From contig NC_057788.1 in the NCBI RefSeq assembly GCF_014905175.1, positions 29,296,154-29,360,153 of the forward strand: a stretch of 64,000 nucleotides of DNA, read 5' to 3'. Made by a program: the position numbers and the translations under genes. Source of the stretch: Aphidius gifuensis (Eukaryota; Arthropoda; Insecta; Hymenoptera; Braconidae). A model generated the notes under the pieces. It ran no database searches. It saw nothing but the letters and a program-made list of their open reading frames with translations, and was not told where the DNA came from. Below are positions 12,430 through 22,785 of the stretch, one piece after another. How positions within the stretch are numbered: the stretch's first letter is position 1; the number at the start of each line of letters is the position of its first letter.

Positions 12430-13708
12430 CTTTGAGAGAGAGAGAGAGATAATAACACGTTTGTCTATTTATTGATTTAGGAGGGGATAAGAGAGAGAGA
12501 AGAAGAAAGAAATAAACATATATTTTTCGCATGTATGTGTTGATTGTATATATATGTTTGTTCAAGTTAACGGTTTGTTTACAATGGCGAGAGAGGTAGC
12601 TTTTTGGTTGTAAAATACGCATGCGCAATAATAACCAAAACAATAATATACGAGAGAGAGAAAGGTTCATGGCTGTTGAGCGGAGTACCATTCCACCACC
12701 ACCACCACCACTCTTCGACATCATAAAATCACAAGACGACTTGGCTTACGGTTCGTCGTCAACAGACACAACACACCAAGCCAAAAAAAAAAATTAATAA
12801 ATAACACATAAATAATTATCTTGTCTTCAATAATAACAGTGCAAAGTGTTTAAACACAATTAAATACAAATAATATTTATAAAAATTATTTTTTGCTGTT
12901 TTTATTTTTGCCATTAAAAAGGTCAACAATAATAACAACAATAATAATTATATTCAAAATAATAATAATAATAATAAAGTGAAAAACCAGTTTTTATTTA
13001 TTTGATGATATTTTTTTTGTTTATTTATCAAAGTAACAAGAGTGTTTGGTGAATTTAAAGAGAAAAAAAATATAAAAGTAATTGTGATTGTGATATTTTG
13101 GAGTAAATTTTGTTGCGTGATTGATTTTGCGACGAAGATAATATACATTTTGAATATAATAATATTATTCTTTTTGCTATTCAATTGTCCTCGGTGTCAT
13201 GAATGACATCGTCATTGAAAACAAAAATAATCGTTAAACAAAAAATAGAAAGAGACGCATATATAAACAAAGGAGTAAAAAAAAAAAAAACGTAAATAAA
13301 CATTTAATAACAAGAAAATATATAAACGTGTAAAAATTTTATTTTAAAATTGAAATATTGAGAATTTATAAAGTTTAAATAGTTTATTGATTAATTTATA
13401 ATTTTTCTTTTTATTTTATTACGAAGAAATAAATACGTGTTTGTGATTGTGTTGAAGAAAATTATTTGATTGTGAATCAACGCTCATTACGTATTCGAAT
13501 AATTCACATAATATTACTGTGAATAAACATTGATTAATTGATAAAATTATAAACAAATAAATTGATAAACAATACGTGTAATTTAAAGGCGTCGGTAGTT
13601 TTTTTTTTCTGAATACATAATTTGAAAAAAAAAAAAAAATAAACTGACCGTGCAGAACAAGACAAAAGGGTCTTGAAAAATATTTTGAAAGACAACGAAC
13701 CTTTTCAG
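12430..13708 (+). promoter_or_regulatory. GA-rich promoter and long 5' leader of the 14266 gene
   Basis: GA repeats at about 12434-12449, 12490-12510 and 12652-12662 (GAGA-factor-like), plus an NRF1-like CGCATGCGCA at 12618-12627, mark a promoter. Relatively G+C-rich sequence continues to about 12780. A good donor (CAG/GTAGGT) at 13709 and an acceptor ending at 14237 define a 5'UTR intron of 529 bases, after which the start codon comes 28 bases into the next exon. The exact transcription start cannot be fixed by reading. Confidence 0.5.
12669..12797 (+). CDS. Possible upstream ORF, 42 residues with a proline run
   Basis: ATG at 12669 opens a 42-residue frame with six consecutive prolines (CCA codons), an FDIIKSQDDLAYG segment and a lysine-rich end. 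It lies in the presumed leader of the 14266 gene. It may be an upstream ORF, a small peptide, or chance. No family recognised. Confidence 0.25.
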   Translation: MAVERSTIPPPPPPLFDIIKSQDDLAYGSSSTDTTHQAKKKN

Positions 13709-14265
13709 GTAGGTCCAATGTTTTTGCTTATACCTGAGTACAAAATATTTCATAATTCGCAGAAAAATATAAATTTTTTTTTTTTTTTTTTTCGTCTTAC
13801 AAAAGAAGGGATAATAGTCCAAAAACATGTTGAAAATTTTTCTACTCATAAAATTAAAAAGAAAAAAGAAAAAAAAAAGTTTTTTTTTTTTTTTTGTGAC
13901 ATAATACAACAATGAAAATCTATTTAATATTAATGGTGAAAATAAATTTGCATTTCCATGACGAATTTTTATAGAAAATAGAAAAAAAAAAAATTATTTA
14001 CTCCAAAATATTTTTGTTGCTATTTTATTATATAAATAAACAAATTAAATATGAATTTGTTTTTTTTTTTTTTTTCGAAAATATAATTAATCAAGTAGTT
14101 TTCGAATCAATAAATTTTCATTAAACTGATGCAATATTGAGTAGTAATTTTGCAACAAGAAAATATATTTAATATTATTTATAAATTTTCGTTTTTTTTT
14201 TTTTGTAAATTAATGTTATTTATTATTTTCTTGACAGTAAAAAGAAAGAAATAAATAAAAACAAA

Positions 14266-14724
14266 ATGCCGAGTGCAGAAGAGACAACAACAACAACTTC
14301 CTTGTTCAAGGTAATACCAGAAACAACCCAGGATTTTGTGACCCGGGATGTCGACCACCTGGTGTCTGAAATCAAAGAAAATCTACGACTTTCAAGTCTC
14401 AAGGCAAAATCAAGTGTTAAAACTAAAAATCGTGCATCACCATATCTACCATTATCACGTAATGAACAAAAAATGAATTTATATGAAATTCGTATGAAAC
14501 ATATCAACAATAAAAATAAAACTGAAGATGATGATGATCCATATGAACAGCTATGTCAATTAATTAAACAAGGAAGATTAATTAATGAAGCTGTTAAAAA
14601 ATTACAAATTAAAAAATTATCAAATTTATCAAATTCTGATGATTGTGGTTATCGAAAAAAAACTTATTACTATGATTCAGAAGATGAACAACTTCCTGCT
14701 GTTTATGGATCACTTGATTTGTAA
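14266..14724 (+). CDS. Unrecognised 152-residue charged protein
   Basis: Single coding exon preceded by a spliced 5'UTR. No signal peptide or membrane segment. The N-terminus is threonine-rich. A middle block contains ASPYLPLSRNEQKMNLYEIR and a DPYEQLCQLIKQGRLINEAV helix-like stretch (about residues 91-110). The C-terminus has tyrosines and acids (YYYDSEDEQLP) and ends GSLDL. The SPYLPLS and DPYEQLCQLI segments look like short conserved motifs of a regulatory or adaptor protein. The long leader with an upstream ORF suggests a regulated transcript. I do not recognise the family. Codon use and a clean frame support a real gene. Confidence 0.7.
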   Translation: MPSAEETTTTTSLFKVIPETTQDFVTRDVDHLVSEIKENLRLSSLKAKSSVKTKNRASPYLPLSRNEQKMNLYEIRMKHINNKNKTEDDDDPYEQLCQLIKQGRLINEAVKKLQIKKLSNLSNSDDCGYRKKTYYYDSEDEQLPAVYGSLDL

Positions 14725-17700
14725 AAAAAATTATTTAGATTTTTTCAATTTTCAATTTAATCATGATATATATATATTTTTTTTTTGATTACGTGCTCGA
14801 AATGATGGAAAAATTTAAGGTAAAGAAAAACAAATTTTTGTTTTTAGAAAAAAAAAGTGAAAAAAAAAAATATTTAAAAAATGAACTGAATAATTTAATT
14901 GATATAGACGAAATGTAGACAATTTTTTTGCTTTTTTTTTTTTTTTCAATGTATATATAGTTGTTATTAATTTGTCGATGAAATAATTTTTTTTGCGTAT
15001 TTAGAAATGAGTTAGTTAATTTTAGAGCTTATGTACTCTTTTGCTGGAAAAAAAAAAAAATGAGTAATTAAAAAACCTGTGTGATATATTTTTGGCTGAA
15101 TAGAAAACCATAATAGTTTAATAATATTGTATATAAATAATTGATTAGTCTCATGAAAATTTATGTTTTTTAGTCATTTGTATAAATTTAGAAAAAAAAA
15201 ACCATAAGATATTTACGAATAGTAATTTCAAATTTGAAATTCAATTTACAGTAAAAAAAAAATTTATTCATATGAGTTGAGTGTTAAATATAGATTAACA
15301 TAATTTTTCATGAGTCAAATATAAAACAAAAATAAAATACTAGAAATATAAGCCCAACAAATGTGATAAAAATTCAGTCGATGGTCGAGTACATAAAATC
15401 CAAGGTTATAAAAATATTTTCAAAAAATGAACAAAACATATCTCTAATTTTATTTAATATAAAAAATAATTTATAATAAAATTAGAGATACATTTACAGC
15501 ATCATTTTTTATATAAAAAAAAAAAAATTGATATCCAGTTTAAGAGTACATTTTAGTTATTATTTGTCTCGTCGAAAAATAAAAAAAAAAAAAGAGTTGA
15601 AACTTTTTTTTTTTAATAAAAAGACAACTATGACTGTTAGATGAAAAATATTTTGTCAATGTGTTTAAAATTGAGACACGTTTCTCATCAACGATTTCCG
15701 TTTTTTTTTTTTTTTTTTCATAAATTCACCCTGTTTCTTTTCATCTCCCCCACGATGTAAGAATTTCTTTTTATTTAAAAATGATGATGATGATAAAGAT
15801 GGAAGAATAAAAATAAGAAGAGTCAACCAAGTAGACATGGCAACACAATTAGGCCTGGGAACTATCCATAAATGGTTGCTCCATGTTTTGTAAATATGGT
15901 ATGTCATATGTGTTTCATAAATGTGTCTTCTTCAAAGAAACACTACACACTTAATCCTCATCACTTAAATAAGAAATATACCACTTTTTTTTTTTTTTTG
16001 TTTTTGTTTTTCATTCACTCATCAAGATACATTTATTTTTCAATTTATTTATTTATTTGTTATTTATAAATCTCTCTTTTTTTTTTTTTCTTCCATCAAT
16101 AATTAATTTATCAATATTAACTACTGTAAATTAATTACTAATTCAAATTATCATCCGTTCCCGCAATAGAAAAAAAAAACAACCAATCGATTTTTCTATA
16201 AAAAGAAAAGAAAATTTATTTAAAATAGAATGACAATTTAAAATAAACTTTTTCAATTATTTTTATTATTCTTCTTTAATTTTTTTTTTATGCTTAATAA
16301 TTAAGTACCTTTGAGTATTCAGGGTGAGTTAAAGCTGAGAATAAATTCACAATTAAAAAAAGAAAAAAAAATAATTTGAAAAAAATTTATTATAAATTTA
16401 TTTCTTGATGTATTTATGGTTTTTTTTTTATTTGCATATTGTTTGTATGTTTGATAATGTAAAAAACATTCAACTTTGTTTATCTATTTATTTTTTTTTT
16501 CATTTAAAATGCTTATTACATGTGAATTTTGTTGAGCGCGCAAACAACACTCGAGTCAATGTTGATAAATATCGATGATTCATTGTAATGTTATTATGAA
16601 AAACATTATTTGTTTATTTATATTATTATTTTCTTCAGTGTGCTATCAATAGACATTTGAATAATTCAATCAATCTTATATCAATTAATTGTTAATCAAT
16701 CTTAACCGCTGACAAAATTATCAAATTGTGTTTTTTTTTTTTTCTGTTTTCATCGACATTTGTAAAAACGAAAAAATTAAGAAAAAAAAATATGTCTACA
16801 TTTTATTAATTATATAATAATGATAATAATTAATTGATTAATTACACATGTTTATTATCTTATTAATTAAACAACATGAATTGTATAAAATTAAAATAAA
16901 AAGAGAAAATAATTTTTGTCTGTGTATGAGTCTGATAAAGAAAAAAAAAAAAAGTAATAATTTTTTGTATAAATATTTGTCATCAATATAATTTTCTACA
17001 TAATTTTTTTTTTTTTTTAATTTGTTTAAACAAAGCATGCATGTGTGTGTGTATGTGTGTGTATTATTGAGTCTATTTTTTTTAATGAAAATTGAATATT
17101 AATTTTTCTAATTAAATATTTACGAAAAATAATGAAAAAAAAAAAAACCAACAAGAAACGAAATAATATTTAATTAAAAAAAAAAAAAATTATTATAAAT
17201 GTTGATAACAAATTTAAAAATTAATAATACACATGTAAAAAAAAAATTATATCTCGTTGTGATCGTTGGGTATGACCCCGACAATTTGTATTATAGATAA
17301 AAAAAAAAAATTATAAATAAGTTTAAATAAATAATAAAAAAAAATTAAAAATAATTCAAGTTATGAATGAAATTATTTTGCTTTTATTATTAAGATTGTA
17401 TTTTCTATATTTTTTTTCTTTAAAGATTTTTTTTTTTTTTGTGGGAAGAACCTCTGCAGTGTCGAATATATATGCAGCTGTTTGTCGATATCAAAAGGCT
17501 CCTTCTATCATCGACAAAGAAGACGCCGAGGCGTTTCGTCAGACAGACCTCATTTTAAACGAATTGGCATTATAAACTAAAGCAATTGTATTGTATTCAC
17601 ATATATAAATTTACAATATACATTTTATGTACATCAACTTGTAACACTTACAAACTCGTTTCTATAATAATACATACATTTTTCCTTCTTTTTTTTTTTT

Positions 17701-19380
17701 TTCATAAAATTTATTAGTTAATAGTCCTTGTGTATATTTTTATTCAGGTAAGTATAAATCCAATTGTTTCAATGAAAATTGTTGTATTAAATAGAAAATA
17801 AACAATAACCAATAAATAAATAAATAATTTTCAAATTAAAATTTGATTAAAACCCAAAAAAAAAAAAAAATAAAATTAACAAAAAGATTTTTAGTTTTTT
17901 TGAATATTATTTATTATTAAAACAATTAATAATTATTTATTTATTATAAATAAATTATTAAAACTATTAATAGTTGTTTATATAAAAAATAAAAATATTT
18001 AATTTTTCAATTAATTAATAATAATTTTTCTAAGAAATGAATTTTTTAATTTTGTAGAAATTCGAAATTTTTTTCTGCTGTTTTGAATTATTAATAATAA
18101 ATTATTTCGATTTTTTTTTTAATATAAATATTTAATGATTACAATGATTATTGTATCCCCATATTTCCACGCCCTTGGGATCATTGTACAGAGAGTAATA
18201 CATAAAAGAGGAAGCAAGACAACACCAACATACTGTTTAATTTACTCCAGGGCCTTCTTTTCTCATTTTAAAATTCTCTTTCTCTATTTTTTTTTTCATT
18301 TATCTCTTTTTTAAAATGACCCATTGTATGTATTAACACAAGCGTATATATCTTTGGGTCTTTTTTATAAATTTTTATTATTTTTTTTTCATGTATTTCT
18401 TATTCTTTGTCGATGTCTGCGTGTATGGCTTTGTCAAAGTGAAAGTAGTCTCTCCTGTACCATCACCTTTGTATCATATACATAACGTATTTTTTTTTTT
18501 TAAATAATAATAACAATTATGTAATTAAAAAATATATACATATTAAAAAAAAATATTGCAATTTTAAATAATTATTATTTTTTTTTTTCTTTAATATTAA
18601 TTGTTTATTAGGTTTTTTTTTTTTCATTCAAGGATTGTCAAATTTAACTTATAATGGTCACGCGATTCTTACTCAATTTATTCAAACAATTATACGTTTT
18701 TTTTTTTTAAATAAATTGTGGAATACTTTGCATTTTGTTGTTGATTAAAAAAATTTAAAAAATCATGTGATTATTTTATTTAATCGATCGAATGTTTGTA
18801 TTACGTGTCGAATTTTTTTTTCTTTCATTTCTGTTATCGAAATGATTACGCTTTTTTTTTTTCGATACTGTGAACATCCGATTTTTTTTTTTGGAGTACA
18901 GGTAGCTGATAAATATATATTTAAGAATTTTTTAAATTAATATTATATATCTGAAAGAAAAAAAAAAGCAAAATGAGACAGAAAATTTTATTATCAGAAT
19001 GTTGGTGTATAAACAACGTGACTAAATCAAATTGACCTTGTCTGTTAATAATTGACACGAATATATCACTCAATGTAAAAATAATATAATTTTTTTTAAA
19101 ACATAAAAAAAAAATGTTTAAATAAATTGATAAAATAACAACACAATGTTTAAATTTTTATCGCGATAATCATCAAGTCACTCAGCCCCCCAGGTGATTG
19201 TTGATCTAAATTTTGTTCAAGTATGTTTTTTCATTATTTAACCACGTGTATTATTTTTTTTTTTTTTTTAAATTTTTAATCATATTTATATCTCCAATTT
19301 ATCAGGAAAAAAAAAAAAAAAATTTATCAAGTGTATAAAATATATATAAATGATTAAATATAAAAAAAAATATTTTAGAT
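14725..19380. other. Long gene-poor region
   Basis: The first part is probably 3'UTR of the 14266 gene. Poly-A and poly-T runs dominate. More complex pieces occur at 15830-15905, 17440-17575 (listed separately), 18140-18260 and 18400-18480, without a family I can name. A TG-type microsatellite lies at about 17040-17062. Confidence 0.45.
17440..17575 (+). other. Exon-like island ending in a stop codon, parent gene unknown
   Basis: A G+C-richer block in otherwise extreme AT sequence. A polypyrimidine tract and CTCTGCAG acceptor end at 17459. Downstream the frame reads SNIYAAVCRYQKAPSII, then an acidic KEDAEAF segment, and ends NELAL at a TAA (17573-17575). This would fit a terminal coding exon starting in phase 1. 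No upstream partner exon was found. It also holds an imperfect hairpin (GACGCC/GGCG) at about 17520-17540, so a structured RNA is possible. Confidence 0.3.
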
Positions 19381-19384
19381 CATC

Positions 19385-19444
19385 TTGGAGCTGAATTGAG
19401 TTGGTATTTCATCATTCAATGATGCTCCAATAAAAAAATACCAA
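19385..19444. repeat. Two interleaved inverted repeats
   Basis: TTGGAGC (19385-19391) pairs with GCTCCAA (19424-19430). TTGGTATTT (19401-19409) pairs with AAATACCAA (19436-19444). The arms interleave, a pseudoknot topology if transcribed. The palindrome ATCATTCAATGAT (19411-19423) lies between. It sits 80 bases before the ATG at 19525. Confidence 0.6.
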
Positions 19445-19524
19445 GAAGAGGAAGAACAGAGGGGAACAGAGGGGAAAATCACGAGGTTATTCAAGTGGGG
19501 GTAATCATCTGGGTGTATTCCAAC

Positions 19525-19550
19525 ATGGCTGACACTGTCACTGTAAATAC
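19525..19550 (+). CDS. PEPD: Candidate alternative first coding exon of PEPD
   Basis: ATG at 19525 encodes MADTVTVN plus two bases of the next codon, followed by a perfect GTAAGT donor at 19551. It ends in phase 2, exactly as needed to join the PEPD exon at 23026, and would give a 503-residue enzyme. Joining it to 22777 instead meets a stop. The G-rich sequence at 19445-19520 would be its leader. Short length makes this tentative. Confidence 0.4.
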
Positions 19551-22500
19551 GTAAGTTCAAAGTGAAAAAAAAAATTAATAAAACAAATAATTATTCATCA
19601 TTTGTATTTATAAATATTTTCTATTTTTTTAAATTAATATTAATTTATTATTTTTGTGTCTGTGTGTGTGTGTTATATTTGTTTTTTGTGTCGTGTGTTA
19701 TAGTAATAATAGTTTTTAAAAATTTTTAAGATTTTTGTCATTCAATTTTTGACAGTATGAATTGAAGCCATTTTGTTTTTTATTTTAGTTTATTTTTTCT
19801 CACATGACTTATTTATTTATTATTTACATACAATGCAATATTTTTTTTTTGTTGACACAAGTGAAATTCAAAATAATAATCATAAATTTATAATAGTTTT
19901 TTTATTCAACTGACATTGATGAGGGTCAGTTATTATTTTCATTGAAAATTTTTGGAATATATTTTAGTACAATGATTATTAACATTTTAAATTAGCTATA
20001 TTTAATAGAAATAATATTCAAATAATTTTTAAAAATATATATAAATTTTTTAGCTGTCTATTTTTAACAATAATATTTACATTTTGGTTTTTCCCATTTT
20101 CTTGGTTGTTTTTTATTTTTATATTTTTTTTCAATATCTATTCTGAGAATTGTATCAATGAGGTTGACGTTAAAACCGATAGTCTTATCGACTGATAAAA
20201 ATTAAAATAAAATTTACTAAAATTATGTCTGACAAATAATAATGAACATAATGACGAAAATAAATTTTGTTATGTATATAAATTAAATTTAGATGTATAA
20301 AAATAATAATGAATGTCATCATTGTTAATTAAACAGGTCATTTTTATTGTTTAAAAAAAATATTATTAAAAATTACTTGGTATTGTGAGCCAAGAGACAA
20401 TGGAAACATGCCAAAAACAAATAATTTTGTCTAACATAACGGTAACTTTTCTACGAAAAACACAAATTTCATTTCAACAAATAATTCAGTTGAAAATTCA
20501 ATACGGAAAATTTGTCGGCTAACATTTTCCAAAACAGCAGGATAATATATTTTTTTTTTTTTTTTTTTTTGTTAAATAATTCTTTTCAGTCATATTTAAT
20601 ACCGCAACAAATTTTCTTTTTTTCTGCAATTTTTTTTCTCTTTATTTTTCATCAGGGGGTTTTCCAAGTCAAACAAGTTCCCCAGCTTTAAAAATCAATT
20701 ATTCGAGATTAAAAGAAACTTTCACATAGTTAATACTGTTGTTTTTCATTGTCTTTTTATTTTGAAAAATTTTTAACGCCCATAACTATTGTATCTACTA
20801 CTGATGTTATTTTCAAAGAATTTTTTTCTCTTTTTTTTTTTTTTTGTCAAATCATTCCATATGTTAGAACCAACTAAATAAATAAATTTTTATTAAAATT
20901 ATATTTTCCATCTTCCTCAAATATATAAGTACTAATATTATTTATTTATAATAATATTATAACAATTTAAATAAACTTTCTAAAAACCATACATTACAAA
21001 ATGTAAAATATCCTTTTTTCATTTGCAAATATCAAATACTTTTTTTGTACTTTTATTGTTTGTTTTTTTTTTATAAAAACTCTGATGAATCACGCTCTAA
21101 AAATTATCTAATCTTAAAATATATATAAACATAAATAATAAATAATAATAATAATTGTTAAATTATATTTCCGGAAATATTATAATATTAACTCTCCTTT
21201 TCTCTTGTAATTTATATTTATTTTTATATATCTTTTGTTAAGACTATATTTTTTTCTAATTAAAAGAAAAAAAAAAAATAGATTTTAAATTAGTTATGGT
21301 CTGAGTCATTCATCGGAAATTGCCATTAATTATTTGTGCTAATTTAAACCACGTAAATTGTCTCGATATTTCTACAAGCAATAATATACTTTAGAAAATA
21401 TTTGAAAATTAAATTTAACTATTATTTTAATATTTAACGCATAAAAAATTATTTACAATATACATTTATTATTGTGTGGGATTGTCTAGTTTCTTATTTG
21501 GAAATTTTTGCAATAAACTTGTTCTTGAATATAAAACTATACAAAAACAATTTAAAAAAAAAAATAGCAAAACAACATCTGCTTGTATTTTTTGTGTCAA
21601 TCTTGCTTGACATTTTATTTTAAGAAAATTAAAAATAACAACAATATTTATTATAAAGTTGATGAGAGAATTGTATATTTTTCAGTCGTTTTGCGTTCAA
21701 TGACACCCACTTAAATATAACCCGAATATGAGTATGCATGGTATAAATTTAATAAGAGAAAAAGAAAAAAAAAAAAAAAAATGATAATGATGATGCCCAG
21801 GTCACCGAAGAATTTCCTTTTCATCGTAACACGACAAACACAAGTACCCGGACATCAAATGTCCACTATAAATTATTTACAATAAATTCAGTTTATACTC
21901 ATTCATTCTCTCTTTCTATTATTTATAATTTTTTATTTTTAAATTTATTATACACACAGCTTATAATAAAACTTATCGTTACTTTTATTTTTTTTTATAA
22001 TATTTCCGGTGTATATACTTGGGTATTTTTTAAACCCTCATATTTACTCCAATTTAATGTTTTTTTATATTTTTTATTTAGTACAAACGTCGTACTTAAA
22101 TAAATAAAACATTGTTAAATAAATAAATAAAGATCTCATAGAATTTGCAATACGGAAACGGTGAAAGGTTCTGTTTTTTTTTTTTTTCTTAATTTATGTT
22201 GACAAGACAAACCGGTTACACAATGTGTGCCATTATTTTTTTTAAAAAACTCTATGACAATTATTATTGATCTTTTAGAGATAAAAAAATTTAAAAAAAA
22301 AAATTGTTTAAATAAAAGAGCTGTTAGATTGACCTGGTACAAAATCCACCTGTACAAATACAAATGTCTCATTTCATTTAATTATACTTAAAAATAAATT
22401 AATAATTAAATGGAATTTTTTTTTGGCATAAAAACCTTGGAGTTTTTTTTTTAAAGACCTCGTGGAGTAATGTCATTGACTTGATTGTATTTTAGTATAT

Positions 22501-22776
22501 CGTTTATGTAATAATTAATTAATGCAGCTAAATCATTTTTTTTTTTTTTTTTTTTGATAACAAGATGTAAATAAACATTGAGCTATATATTTTATAATAA
22601 TCCCAGACTTTTTTGTTTATATTGTTTGCTTGCCAACAAGCTTTATTTATAATATTTTTTTTTTTTTTTTATCACCATTGATAATTCATCATGCGGAAGA
22701 AGGAAAAATTTATTTAAAAATAAAATTACATCGTTATTTTTATTTAACACATGGCTACTATTTTTTTTTTTTTTAG
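19551..22776. other. Probable PEPD intron, otherwise nothing recognised
   Basis: AT-rich with very long T runs (for example 20549-20570). A more complex patch at 21790-21870 shows no coding frame I trust. It is an intron if the 19525 exon belongs to PEPD; otherwise intergenic. Confidence 0.4.
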
Positions 22777-22785
22777 AGATTATTT

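Noticed and set aside
13583..13915. Overlapping Phe/Lys-rich ORFs on both strands
   Set aside because: Created by poly-A and poly-T runs in the 5'UTR intron of the 14266 gene.
15665..15907. Minus-strand ORF with a signal-peptide-like start (MSTWLTLLIFILPSL)
   Set aside because: The rest is lysine and low-complexity sequence over A/T runs, with no splice partner or motif. Probably chance.
22136..22372. Minus-strand ORF in the probable PEPD intron
   Set aside because: Low complexity, no motif, no splice context.
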